DNA of 64,000 nucleotides. Source: Brachyspira sp. CAG:484. GTDB lineage: Bacteria; Cyanobacteriota; Vampirovibrionia; Gastranaerophilales; Gastranaerophilaceae. Of this stretch, positions 15,906 through 23,349 are shown piece after piece. The stretch covers positions 62,001-126,000 of the forward strand of contig HF989717.1 in NCBI GenBank assembly GCA_000431315.1, given 5' to 3'. The notes beneath the pieces are model-generated. The model was not told the DNA's origin. It did not search any database and was given only the letters and a program-made list of their open reading frames with translations. The stretch's first letter is position 1, and every line of letters starts with the position of its first letter. Made by a program: the position numbers and the translations under genes.

Positions 15906-16421
15906 ATGGCAAAGAAAATTTTAAAAACGCAAAACAAAGAATGGGGGTTCTGGGGAACAACCGCACAACATTATACCAACAAAGAAACTCAACAGAGATG
16001 GAACGATGCTTTTGAAACCCTGCTTGAATTATCAGGAGCAAAACCCGAACAGGTTAGAGAATTATTAGATGCAAGAATCGGGAGACACTTCGCAGACCAG
16101 TGTTTTGGAGAAAAAGACGTTAAACAAATTACAAAAGAATGTTATTTTAACTGGCTCGCAAAAGAATTATTTGATGATGCAAATTCTAAAAAGCCATTAG
16201 AAACAGAAAAGAATTCAGTTTTATTCGGAACTAATGTTTATAACACCATTTATGACAGAGTCGATGTTGTATTATACACTTACAAAAATAAAAACAGAAT
16301 CCACGAGGATTACGCTTTATGTATAACTAAAGACCTTAAAAAATACAGAGTCGGAATGGATTACATTAAACCGATTGATGATATGGATGAGGAAGAATTA
16401 TGCAAAGCCGGATTGGCTTAA
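15906..16421 (+). CDS. Unknown phage protein, last gene of the + strand block
   Basis: A 171-residue protein starting MAKKILKTQNKEWGFWGTT. It contains a helical region with AGAKPEQVRELLDARIGRHFADQ-like spacing (residues 43-66) and ends acidic. No catalytic motif is recognised. It is the final gene before the convergent - strand early block, and a shared hairpin follows it. Preceded by repeat copy D. Confidence 0.6.
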   Translation: MAKKILKTQNKEWGFWGTTAQHYTNKETQQRWNDAFETLLELSGAKPEQVRELLDARIGRHFADQCFGEKDVKQITKECYFNWLAKELFDDANSKKPLETEKNSVLFGTNVYNTIYDRVDVVLYTYKNKNRIHEDYALCITKDLKKYRVGMDYIKPIDDMDEEELCKAGLA

Positions 16422-16441
16422 TCAATTAAAATTCAATAACT

Positions 16442-16462
16442 AACGCTATATTTTATAGCGTT
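16442..16462 (+). terminator. Hairpin terminator between convergent phage blocks
   Basis: AACGCTATA/TATAGCGTT, a 9-bp stem with a TTT loop, lying where the + strand late genes and - strand genes meet. T-rich sequence follows on the + strand. It overlaps the last codons of the - strand gene, so it may act in both directions. Confidence 0.6.
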
Positions 16463-16740
16463 TTACTTTTCCCAACATATTCCAAATACCGATTATAACA
16501 ATTATAAAATACATTTTCTTCATCAATAAAATTAGACGTCACAAGAGCTTCCCGCATTACATTTACCGGCATTGAATAATAATCACTCGGATAATTTCCC
16601 AGTCTTATGATAAGAGAGCCGGATTCTGATATCGAATGTTTAACGCAAAAATAATAATCTCTGATTTCATCAGAACCTAAATATATGCAATCTTCGCAAT
16701 CGTGTTGATATAAAGGTTTTTGTTTTTCTAATACCGGCAT
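16453..16740 (-). CDS. Unknown phage protein with cysteine pair
   Basis: A 95-residue protein with HDCEDCIYLGS near the N-terminus and a later cysteine in YYFCVKH, a possible metal-binding knuckle. It lies downstream of the Mor-like gene with its own promoter-like region after a terminator. No family name recognised. Confidence 0.6.
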   Translation of the reverse strand: MPVLEKQKPLYQHDCEDCIYLGSDEIRDYYFCVKHSISESGSLIIRLGNYPSDYYSMPVNVMREALVTSNFIDEENVFYNCYNRYLEYVGKSKTL

Positions 16741-16776
16741 GTTATCCCCTCATGTAAAATAAATTATACAAGAAAA

Positions 16777-16800
16777 ACTCTAATGTTTAAACATTAGAGT
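16777..16800 (-). terminator. Terminator after the Mor-like gene
   Basis: A 24-base perfect palindrome (12-bp arms, ACTCTAATGTTT and its complement) followed on the - strand by TTTTCTTG. It closes the early operon ahead of the 95-residue gene. Confidence 0.65.
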
Positions 16801-16824
16801 AAAGAAGTGATGTTTAAAGATTCA

Positions 16825-17136
16825 CTATTTATCCGGCTTTGGCAAGTTGTGCTTTTTGTGGAGGTTCTTTTTTATAATTTTATAAATATATCTTTGAGAT
16901 AAATCACATTCGATTGCGAGGCGGTTTACGGTATATTTTCTGCCGTCATACTGGCTCATGATATACTTTTCTTTTATTTCACGAAACGGATTTTTCGGAA
17001 TACTTACTGTTAATCCCGGTGAGCAGAAAATAAGAGCCAAGGCGGATTTTATGCCGGCAGATTCTGCGATGAACTTTAAGTCATCGTTCGGCATATCTTC
17101 AGGTTTTATCAAGTCCATCCAAGGCTTGTAATCCAT
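16825..17136 (-). CDS. Mor/C-like transcription activator
   Basis: A 103-residue protein matching the Mu Mor family: DLKFIAESAGIKSALALI, then PGLTVSIP, IKEKYIMSQYDG and a C-terminal helix-turn-helix LAIECDLSQRYIYKIIKK. In Mu, Mor and C activate middle and late promoters, so this is probably the switch from the - strand early block to the + strand late operon. Ribosome site GAGGAG. A hammerhead ribozyme ends 19 bases upstream of its start codon. Confidence 0.8.
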   Translation of the reverse strand: MDYKPWMDLIKPEDMPNDDLKFIAESAGIKSALALIFCSPGLTVSIPKNPFREIKEKYIMSQYDGRKYTVNRLAIECDLSQRYIYKIIKKNLHKKHNLPKPDK

Positions 17137-17154
17137 AATCTCCTCTTATTTTGT

Positions 17155-17275
17155 GGTCTCATCAGTTAACGCATTACGTTAAGACGGTCAGCTTGGCGGA
17201 TTGCCGGCAGAGGGTGCAAGCGTTAGCGATACCCGTTTAATGCCGGCAACCAAGAGTTAGTCGACCGTTTCGACC
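17155..17275 (-). ncRNA. Hammerhead ribozyme, type II (HHR-1)
   Basis: Reading the - strand from 17275: GGTC, then GAAA (17271-17268), stem III strand CGGTC (17267-17263), a structured interior, GACCG returning at 17189-17185, then TC with C17 at 17183. Stem I follows (TTAACG loop TAATG CGTTAA, 17182-17166), core CTGATGA (17165-17159) and closing GACC (17158-17155) pairing with the first GGTC. All conserved core positions are present and A15.1-U16.1 pairs. Predicted cleavage is between 17183 and 17182. The long stem III has inner stems CTTGG/CCAAG and TTGCCGGC/GCCGGCAA. It starts directly after the stop codon of the 92-residue gene. Confidence 0.9.
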
Positions 17276-17554
17276 TTATTGTGCTAATGTTGTGGAGTAA
17301 GCATTTTCAATATCATTTCGAGATTGTGTTAATGCGGTTAAAAGATTTTCATTAACATTTACTTCTCTAAGATATTGCGGCATTTTATCTATATCCTCAA
17401 CGTATGGGAGCATATCTTTCGGGCTTTTAATATTTCTAATATCCATATCCATTGTTCGTATAACTACATCTGCAATATTAACTTTTGTCTGAGTAATTTT
17501 TTGTTGGATATCTACAATCCGTTGATCCAAAACTGCTGTTGCTTTGTTTTCCAT
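17276..17554 (-). CDS. Unknown early phage protein
   Basis: A 92-residue helical protein (MENKATAVLDQRIVDIQQKI), with heptad spacing over residues 8-35. It sits between the two hammerhead ribozymes, and its stop codon touches HHR-1. Ribosome site AAAGGAGAC. Probably part of the early operon; no family recognised. Confidence 0.6.
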   Translation of the reverse strand: MENKATAVLDQRIVDIQQKITQTKVNIADVVIRTMDMDIRNIKSPKDMLPYVEDIDKMPQYLREVNVNENLLTALTQSRNDIENAYSTTLAQ

Positions 17555-17577
17555 TTTTGTCTCCTTTACTTTTAATT

Positions 17578-17642
17578 GGTCTCATCAGTTAGAGCCTTAC
17601 TCTAAGACGAGCCGCTTGATTTATCAGCAGCTCGTTTCGACC
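17578..17642 (-). ncRNA. Hammerhead ribozyme, type II (HHR-2)
   Basis: Reading the - strand from 17642: GGTC, GAAA (17638-17635), stem III CGAGC ... GCTCG with a short loop, TC with C17 at 17606. Stem I is TTAGAG loop TAAGG CTCTAA (17605-17589), then CTGATGA (17588-17582) and GACC (17581-17578) pairing with GGTC. The core is identical to HHR-1, while stems I and III differ in sequence but keep pairing, which is compensatory change. It lies 11 bases after the stop of the 107-residue gene and before the ribosome site of the 92-residue gene. Confidence 0.9.
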
Positions 17643-17653
17643 TCGTGTAAACC

Positions 17654-17977
17654 TTAGTCGGGAAGCATTTTTGCGGGGGTAAGCATATCTTCTAAGTCTC
17701 GTTCGATCTTGGATAAGATGAAGATTTGTCCTTCAAGAACCTTGCAATCAATTTCACGTTCTTTGGCACAACTCCAGTTATCTTTAACCAGATTTGCATC
17801 AGCAAATTTTAATTTTGCATCGTTCAAACGATCTTCAAGGTCAATTTTTTGATTCCTGATTAACCCCATCATTGCAGATTCTTTTGGATCATCAGAACTG
17901 TGAGAGACTTCTCCAAAAAATTGGTTTTTCATCATTGAACCCATTGAATCGGTTGTTTTTTCTGCTGTTAGCATCAT
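17654..17977 (-). CDS. Unknown early phage protein
   Basis: A 107-residue protein with a Met/Ser-rich start (MMLTAEKTTDSMGSMMKNQF) and a long charged helix (IDLEDRLNDAKLKFADANL). Two cysteines. In Mu-like phages this slot holds small early proteins of unknown role. HHR-2 follows its stop codon. Confidence 0.6.
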   Translation of the reverse strand: MMLTAEKTTDSMGSMMKNQFFGEVSHSSDDPKESAMMGLIRNQKIDLEDRLNDAKLKFADANLVKDNWSCAKEREIDCKVLEGQIFILSKIERDLEDMLTPAKMLPD

Positions 17978-18004
17978 TTTTTTCTCCTTTACTTTTCTCT
18001 TCTA

Positions 18005-18457
18005 CTACTCAAGTGTGGCCGCACTTTTTTCTTTTAATTTCTTTTTTATTGCCGTTATTGCCTGAATAACTTTACAGGCTTTAGCTCTGGTCAAAAACAT
18101 AATGTCATCGACCTTAAATTTTGATTTTAAAAACTTTCGCAGGGATTTTTTCGCAAATTTATCATCATTGAAATAGCAGACATCTCTCCACAAACCCTCA
18201 ATCATTCTGAGTTGTGCATCTGATGCCATATTTTCTGTGCGATTCAAATCTGCATATTTTTTCGGCTGTTTAATCCATTTGTTTATAGCAACAGCTTTAT
18301 CTTCAAGGATATCTACAAAAATTGACGCTTCCGTAAATGTCAAATCCTTTGATGATGTAACATCAAAAGACATAAGCATTTCACGATATAAGTCGTCATC
18401 CATACCTATAACATTTTTTAATGCATGAATTTTTCTAATCTGAAAAGTCGTAGCCAT
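18005..18457 (-). CDS. gemA: GemA-like protein (Mu gp16 / DUF1018)
   Basis: A 150-residue protein beginning with the family signature IRKIHALKNVIGMDDDLYREML, followed by LTFTEASIFVDILEDKAV and a C-terminal helical half with RMIEGLWRDV. In Mu, GemA is an early protein that affects host gene expression and DNA topology. It lies between the small membrane protein gene (overlap 23 bases) and the early unknown genes, the usual Mu-like position upstream of mor. Confidence 0.82.
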   Translation of the reverse strand: MATTFQIRKIHALKNVIGMDDDLYREMLMSFDVTSSKDLTFTEASIFVDILEDKAVAINKWIKQPKKYADLNRTENMASDAQLRMIEGLWRDVCYFNDDKFAKKSLRKFLKSKFKVDDIMFLTRAKACKVIQAITAIKKKLKEKSAATLE

Positions 18458-18599
18458 ACTTTATCCTCATATCCTCAAGCTGTAACTCACGTCCGTGCTT
18501 GATTCCGATTTGTACTCCCAAAATAAAAATGGCTAAGGCGATAATAAAAATGTGTAACAATGTGTCGGGTCGGAATAACTTACCATTATTGTTTTTCAT
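18435..18599 (-). CDS. Small membrane protein, 54 residues
   Basis: ATG at 18599 follows a strong ribosome site (GAGGAGG). The product has a basic N-terminus (MKNNNGKLFRPDTLLHIF), one membrane segment (about residues 14-33, IFIIALAIFILGVQIGI) and a charged tail. It overlaps the gemA start by 23 bases. Single-pass early phage membrane protein; role unknown. The good ribosome site and snug fit between genes support it as real. Confidence 0.6.
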   Translation of the reverse strand: MKNNNGKLFRPDTLLHIFIIALAIFILGVQIGIKHGRELQLEDMRIKYGYDFSD

Positions 18600-18611
18600 T
18601 ACCGTTCCTCC

Positions 18612-19490
18612 TCAAGCCATTAATAATTTGGAAGTTTGTTTAATCACAGCAGCATCGACCTCAGCCTTACCGTTGAATTTAGCAATGCTGATGCTGTGAG
18701 AAATTAAGTGTTCTAATCTTCTTGTGTTTCCATCCGAATACTGAAGATACGTTTCAGCAAGTTTTGTATTCTGACCGATAGACTCAAGAATTTTTATGAC
18801 GTCTTGAATCAAAATTTTGTCTATAATTTTTGTAAATTTAACTCTTGAATAAAGTTGGTCATACTGATTATTGTAGCCTTTCAGATTTTCAAGCAAAATT
18901 CCTCTGCCAACTAAAAGAATACCTACACCTGCTTTATCATGGATCCGGCGGGTAATTTCTAAGGCTCTATATGGAAGATTTTCAGCCTCATCGATAATTA
19001 AAAGTCTGCCGGATTGGTTTAATTTTCTTACAACTTCATCCATCAAGTCATAAACCGAACCCTTACCGGAAAGTCCTAAACGTCTGTGGATTTCCTTGAG
19101 AAGTGATTTTGCGGTGTAACCTGAATCGCTTTCAATAAGAAGGGAATCCATAAATTCTTTTATATATCTTTTTACGGCAACGGTTTTACCGAGTCCGGCT
19201 TTACCGACACAAACGCCGATTTTACCCTGAGTATGACAAAGTCTGCCGATTTCAGTAATATATTTAACCGTTGAAATATCTACAAAAGGCAAGTCACTGT
19301 TGCCGGTACGTTCTCTTTCCCTTTGAATAAAATTATTCATTGCATCGGTGATTTTATCATTCTTACCGTTATAATTGCCGTTCAACCACATACTGATTGT
19401 AGATTTAGCCAGACCTGTTGCAGTAGAAACATAGGCAATACTGTAGTTTTTGGTTTCCATTAAATCTCGCAATTCAGTCCTAATATCCAT
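18612..19490 (-). CDS. MuB-like transposition ATPase (module 2)
   Basis: A 292-residue protein with an N-terminal helix-turn-helix (residues 17-40, IAYVSTATGLAKSTISMWLNG) and an AAA+ domain: Walker A GKAGLGKT at 96-103, Walker B LLIIDEAE at 163-170. The HTH plus AAA+ layout is that of MuB, which binds target DNA and delivers it to MuA. It overlaps the upstream transposase by 11 bases. This module belongs with Ner-like, GemA and Mor genes, as in Mu. Confidence 0.88.
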   Translation of the reverse strand: MDIRTELRDLMETKNYSIAYVSTATGLAKSTISMWLNGNYNGKNDKITDAMNNFIQRERERTGNSDLPFVDISTVKYITEIGRLCHTQGKIGVCVGKAGLGKTVAVKRYIKEFMDSLLIESDSGYTAKSLLKEIHRRLGLSGKGSVYDLMDEVVRKLNQSGRLLIIDEAENLPYRALEITRRIHDKAGVGILLVGRGILLENLKGYNNQYDQLYSRVKFTKIIDKILIQDVIKILESIGQNTKLAETYLQYSDGNTRRLEHLISHSISIAKFNGKAEVDAAVIKQTSKLLMA

Positions 19491-21423
19491 TTGCTACTCC
19501 TTTTAATTCTTGTTCGAGGATTTTATCCGTTTCATATAAATAGAGCGGCTTATCCTCCGGCTTAGTTTCGTCAATGAACATTGACAGATCATATTTTCCA
19601 AAAGATTCCATCTCTTTATTTTTACGAATCGCTTTGTCCATATTAGTGTTGGCAATTCTTGAAACTTTCGGTTTTGCCTCTTTTTCTACGCTGGCATATG
19701 CCGCTTTATAATTTGCACATTTTTCTTCAATGCTAATTTCACGAGTTTGTTTAATATATGATTTTGCAATCTTCAAACTGCGTTTTTTAATAGACATTGC
19801 TTCTTTAAATGCCTCTTTTGAAACTTCATCTGCATGTAATGCGGCAACAGCTTTGACAGCTGTCGCTTTGCCCACAAAGGCATTGTTATCGGCTCTAAAT
19901 ACCCACGCAATTTTGTAATTCTGAATATCCCGGCGGAGATAGACTTTTAATCCTGTATGGGATATCATCCAATCAGCCCAGTAAGTAATACCTAATTGAT
20001 TATCTTTAATACCATTTCTTCTAATAGTGTAATCTTTAGAAGTTCTGGTGCAGAATAATTTCAAAGCATCACTGCTTACTGTAATTTTTTCTTTAAATTC
20101 CTGATTAAATAACTCATCAGGAGATAAACCTTTAAGGTTCTTACCCTGCGAGGAACGTTTGTTGAGAACATTAATCACAAAATCATCAAAAACTTCCTTA
20201 AACTCATTAAACGGAATAATTTTACCGGCTTTAATTTCTTTTGCTAATTTTTCAGGACGTTCAACAACATTTCCGCCTCTATAACCTACACAGTGTTTTG
20301 ATAAAAGTTCTTTTATCTTTAAGAAATCTCTTTCTATAGGTTTTGTTTGTGCATTATATGGTAATGCAAAATTTGCCCTGATATTTAATTCAGAAAGCAT
20401 ACATGTTGTTTCAAATTGGTCTGCTTCAATTTTAAATTTACGACCGCCGGCAAAGTCTTTTGAACGATAATCTTTACCGTTATCAATAATCACATCTTTT
20501 GGCAGTCCGTATTGCTCGGCAGCATAATAAAAAGATTGAAATATATGGTCAGAATTAGGATGCCCGCATTGCAGAATCCAACCGAGCCATTTCCCTGATT
20601 TATAATCTCGCCAAGCTGTAACCCAAGGAAATACAACGTTGCCGTCTTGAGTAAGACAGGCAACGTCAATTTGAGCGTGGTCTGAAACCCACACTTCACC
20701 GCAAATTACAGAAGAGTAATCTCTATCAATGTAATTGCCGTATTTCCTATTCCAAGCGGATTCCCCATATCTCGCTAAATAAATACTTTGCTCAGGAATT
20801 TCACGCTCCAAACGTCTTTTAAAAGTTGCGTGACAAGGAAATTCATATCTACTAATTCCATATTCACGCATTGCATATCCTAGGGTTTGCTCCCAACAAC
20901 TCCGCAGGGATGGCGCACCCTCAACTAAATAAAGATTTTTAAAATATTCAAAATAACAATCTTCAATTATTGATCTGCCTGAATTATTACCATATTTTGA
21001 TAGCAAACCATTTATTCCACTAGTAAAGTATCTATTTCTCATTCTAATTAAGGAAGAATAAGATGTTTGGTTATCAGGATTATTTTTATTCCAATTTTCG
21101 ATGAACAGTTTTAAGGCTCTGCCTTTCAAACAAAGACTTTTTTTGATAACATCTATGTATCTGTCTGCCTGAATTCGTGACCATAAAGGGGCTTCAGAAT
21201 ATTTTTTATTATCAGATTCGTTGTCAACTTTTTTTGATATAGGTAAAGATGAATAACGAATAAAAATTTGTTTTATATTATCTTTTACTTCAATTTTATA
21301 AATAAAATCACCTTTGTAGCAGCGATTTTTGATTGTCTTTTCTTTGACATTCAAAAGGTTACACGCTTCTTGAATTGAAATCCAAGTCGGAATATTTGAT
21401 TTTACTTGCTTGATTTCATTCAT
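19480..21423 (-). CDS. MuA-like DDE transposase (module 2)
   Basis: A 647-residue transposase. An N-terminal HTH (ISIQEACNLLNVKEKTIKN) is followed by a DNA-binding region and an RNase H-like core with catalytic residues D248 (WVSDHAQIDVA), D314 (VIIDNGKDYRS) and E364 (TKPIERDFLKI). The C-terminal part is basic and would contact MuB. It overlaps the Ner-like gene by 8 bases and the ATPase by 11. It shares only the general fold with the other MuA-like protein at 23350-25338, so the two are not recent duplicates. Confidence 0.9.
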   Translation of the reverse strand: MNEIKQVKSNIPTWISIQEACNLLNVKEKTIKNRCYKGDFIYKIEVKDNIKQIFIRYSSLPISKKVDNESDNKKYSEAPLWSRIQADRYIDVIKKSLCLKGRALKLFIENWNKNNPDNQTSYSSLIRMRNRYFTSGINGLLSKYGNNSGRSIIEDCYFEYFKNLYLVEGAPSLRSCWEQTLGYAMREYGISRYEFPCHATFKRRLEREIPEQSIYLARYGESAWNRKYGNYIDRDYSSVICGEVWVSDHAQIDVACLTQDGNVVFPWVTAWRDYKSGKWLGWILQCGHPNSDHIFQSFYYAAEQYGLPKDVIIDNGKDYRSKDFAGGRKFKIEADQFETTCMLSELNIRANFALPYNAQTKPIERDFLKIKELLSKHCVGYRGGNVVERPEKLAKEIKAGKIIPFNEFKEVFDDFVINVLNKRSSQGKNLKGLSPDELFNQEFKEKITVSSDALKLFCTRTSKDYTIRRNGIKDNQLGITYWADWMISHTGLKVYLRRDIQNYKIAWVFRADNNAFVGKATAVKAVAALHADEVSKEAFKEAMSIKKRSLKIAKSYIKQTREISIEEKCANYKAAYASVEKEAKPKVSRIANTNMDKAIRKNKEMESFGKYDLSMFIDETKPEDKPLYLYETDKILEQELKGVANGY

Positions 21424-21640
21424 TAATTGTGTAATCCTTTACTTTTATTCCGAAAATCTTTTCAATAATGTAAATGTCAATTTCCGGACAACCTCTCTCC
21501 CCAGTCAAATAGCGGCTTACTACACTTTTGGATATATGCAAATCCATCTGAATTTCTTTTGATTTAAGCTCCAAAAGAGAAAAAATTATTTTAGTTAAAA
21601 CTAGTTTTTTGCAATAAACACAATCTGACATATTTTTCAA
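21416..21640 (-). CDS. Cro/Ner-like HTH regulator
   Basis: A 74-residue protein with one helix-turn-helix (MDLHISKSVVSRYLTGER), placed first in the module 2 operon. A CxxC pair lies near the N-terminus. A perfect inverted repeat operator sits 7 bases upstream. By position it corresponds to Mu Ner, a negative regulator of early transcription and the lysogeny switch. Confidence 0.75.
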   Translation of the reverse strand: MKNMSDCVYCKKLVLTKIIFSLLELKSKEIQMDLHISKSVVSRYLTGERGCPEIDIYIIEKIFGIKVKDYTINE

Positions 21641-21646
21641 TCCTCT

Positions 21647-21675
21647 CTTGATATAGTTAGTTGTCCTATATCAAG
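21647..21675 (-). promoter_or_regulatory. Operator of the early operon
   Basis: CTTGATATAG and CTATATCAAG form a perfect 10-bp inverted repeat with a 9-base spacer, 7-35 bases upstream of the Ner-like start codon. Spacing suits a dimeric HTH repressor. TTGATA on the - strand may double as a -35 element, so binding would block transcription. Confidence 0.65.
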
Positions 21676-21977
21676 CTGTATAAGATTTTTAAAATTTTTC
21701 TATAAGCCGACTGTCCAGTATTTTTGCACAGCAGAATAATGCCTAATAAGGCAATATGACTGGCTCTACCGGGAAATCTTTAACCTATAACTAAATTATA
21801 TTTAAATTACTTTTATATGGAAGAGGTGGAAATTCAGCAGCGGGGAATATTCCCCGACTTTTAAAAGTAATAAACAGTAATAACAATAAAAGAAAAAATT
21901 AGAAAATTTTTAATATTTACTTTTAAAGCAGACAACAAAAAGGATAAGGACTATTTAAAAAATCGGGGAAAAGTTTA
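21676..21977. other. Non-coding gap between the two transposition modules
   Basis: About 300 bases of very AT-rich sequence with no gene I can support. It contains GCCTAATAAGGC (21741-21752), a 16-base palindrome CGGGGAATATTCCCCG (21841-21856) and ACTTTTAAAAGT just after it. These may be operators, a terminator, or the boundary of an older insertion. I do not find the 25.6-kb transposase-site motif here. Confidence 0.55.
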
Positions 21978-22667
21978 TTAAGAAATATTAAGCAAATTAA
22001 CTTTTAAATCATAATACAGTTCTTCAAAACTCTTTTCATGTCTCCAAATATATTCAGCCAGTCGAAAATACATATATTTTTCATTAATATTGTGGCTTTC
22101 AATTCTTGAAAGATAGCAATACATCCGTTTAAATTCCCGAACTTCTTCCTTGCTGTAATTCTTTTCAAGAGTGGCTCTAAGAAGTTTATCACTTATAAAT
22201 ACTTGATTGTTGTAAACATAGAAATAAGCATATTTTTCATAAAATTTGCGATATCTTCCTATTTGTGGTTTTTCGAAAAACAGGCGGAATAGTTCTTTAA
22301 TTTGTCTTTCGTATATTAATTTTCTAAATAAAAAATAATAATCACATATACATTTATCTTTGACGCTGATAAAATGTTGTAATTTTTGTGGTGAAATTTC
22401 CAAGCAAAAACCTTTTAAAATAATTTCAATTTCCTCATCAGAACGGTATTGAAACATCAAATAAAGATTTTTATTTAGAATGTCACCCTTTATTTTTTTA
22501 GTATAAGCAGGAGTTATAATTCCATTCTTTTCTTGAATCAGTCCTTCCTGCTCCAAACACAAAACAACAGTTTCAATAATAGGTTGTTCGGTTTCCATAA
22601 ATTGTACAATATCTTCAAGCGTACATTTTTTCAATCTTTTGCACAGTTTTAATACTTGGTCTTTCAT
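21978..22667 (-). CDS. Unknown third protein of transposition module 1
   Basis: A 229-residue protein overlapping the ATPase gene by 53 bases. The N-terminus looks like a winged helix (LEDIVQFMETEQPIIETVVLCLEQEGLI at residues 17-44); the rest is Tyr/Lys/Phe-rich and helical (RKFYEKYAYFYVYNNQVFIS). Overlap with the ATPase suggests a shared job in transposition, in the position that TniQ-like or target-selection proteins occupy elsewhere. I recognise no family. Confidence 0.62.
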   Translation of the reverse strand: MKDQVLKLCKRLKKCTLEDIVQFMETEQPIIETVVLCLEQEGLIQEKNGIITPAYTKKIKGDILNKNLYLMFQYRSDEEIEIILKGFCLEISPQKLQHFISVKDKCICDYYFLFRKLIYERQIKELFRLFFEKPQIGRYRKFYEKYAYFYVYNNQVFISDKLLRATLEKNYSKEEVREFKRMYCYLSRIESHNINEKYMYFRLAEYIWRHEKSFEELYYDLKVNLLNIS

Positions 22668-23346
22668 TCAATATTCCTTTCAAAGTATATTCATCAAGTT
22701 CATCAATTTTATTTGTTTCGGATATTTTTTCAATTCTGTTAATCAGCTTAACTAGTTGTCTGAACTGGTTTGTCCTTGTTGACAAATATTCTATTGCATC
22801 TTCAGTAAAATTAAGACCCGTAAGTTCCGCTATAATTTCTTTTATATCAGAACTGTTAAATTGTTCAAATTTCAGTTTCTTAAAAAGCCTGTCTTCGAAA
22901 TGTTTAAACCTTGCAATCTTTTTATCCATAGACCCCATTCCTGATAATACAATAGGACAGCCTGTTAAATCCTGAATATCCCTCAATATTTCTATTACAT
23001 TTTTACTGCCAATTAGGTAATCAACTTCATCGACAATAATTATTTTCGATTGTTGTTTTAGTATTTTTACTATTAAATTAAAATTTTCCTGAGAAATATA
23101 AAAAGGTCTTTCCCCAAGTTCTTCAAGTATTTCCCTTAATAATCCACCTTGTGTCATTTCATTATTTGCTCTAACGTAAACCGCATCATTTCGTGTTGCC
23201 CACCAGATAATTGTATTTGTTTTTCCGAGTCCATGGTCGCCGTAAACTAATGCAAGTTTCGGAATATTCGGCGGAAGTTTCTGCAACTCGTCCATTAAAG
23301 CCACAAACCGCTTGACGTTTTTTGTTTTAATAAATGTTTTCTTCAT
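22615..23346 (-). CDS. MuB-like transposition ATPase (module 1)
   Basis: A 243-residue AAA+ ATPase: Walker A GDHGLGKT at 36-43, Walker B IIIVDEVD at 102-109, then LSGMGSMDKKI and a C-terminal helical lid. It lacks the N-terminal HTH seen in the module 2 ATPase and is closer to the TniB/IstB-like layout. Starts 4 bases after the transposase stop. It would activate the adjacent transposase on target DNA. Confidence 0.85.
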   Translation of the reverse strand: MKKTFIKTKNVKRFVALMDELQKLPPNIPKLALVYGDHGLGKTNTIIWWATRNDAVYVRANNEMTQGGLLREILEELGERPFYISQENFNLIVKILKQQSKIIIVDEVDYLIGSKNVIEILRDIQDLTGCPIVLSGMGSMDKKIARFKHFEDRLFKKLKFEQFNSSDIKEIIAELTGLNFTEDAIEYLSTRTNQFRQLVKLINRIEKISETNKIDELDEYTLKGILNERPSIKTVQKIEKMYA

Positions 23347-23349
23347 AGA

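Noticed and set aside
22430..22445. CTGATGAG followed by GAAA on the - strand
   Set aside because: Inside a coding frame, with no pairing for stems I and III. Chance match.
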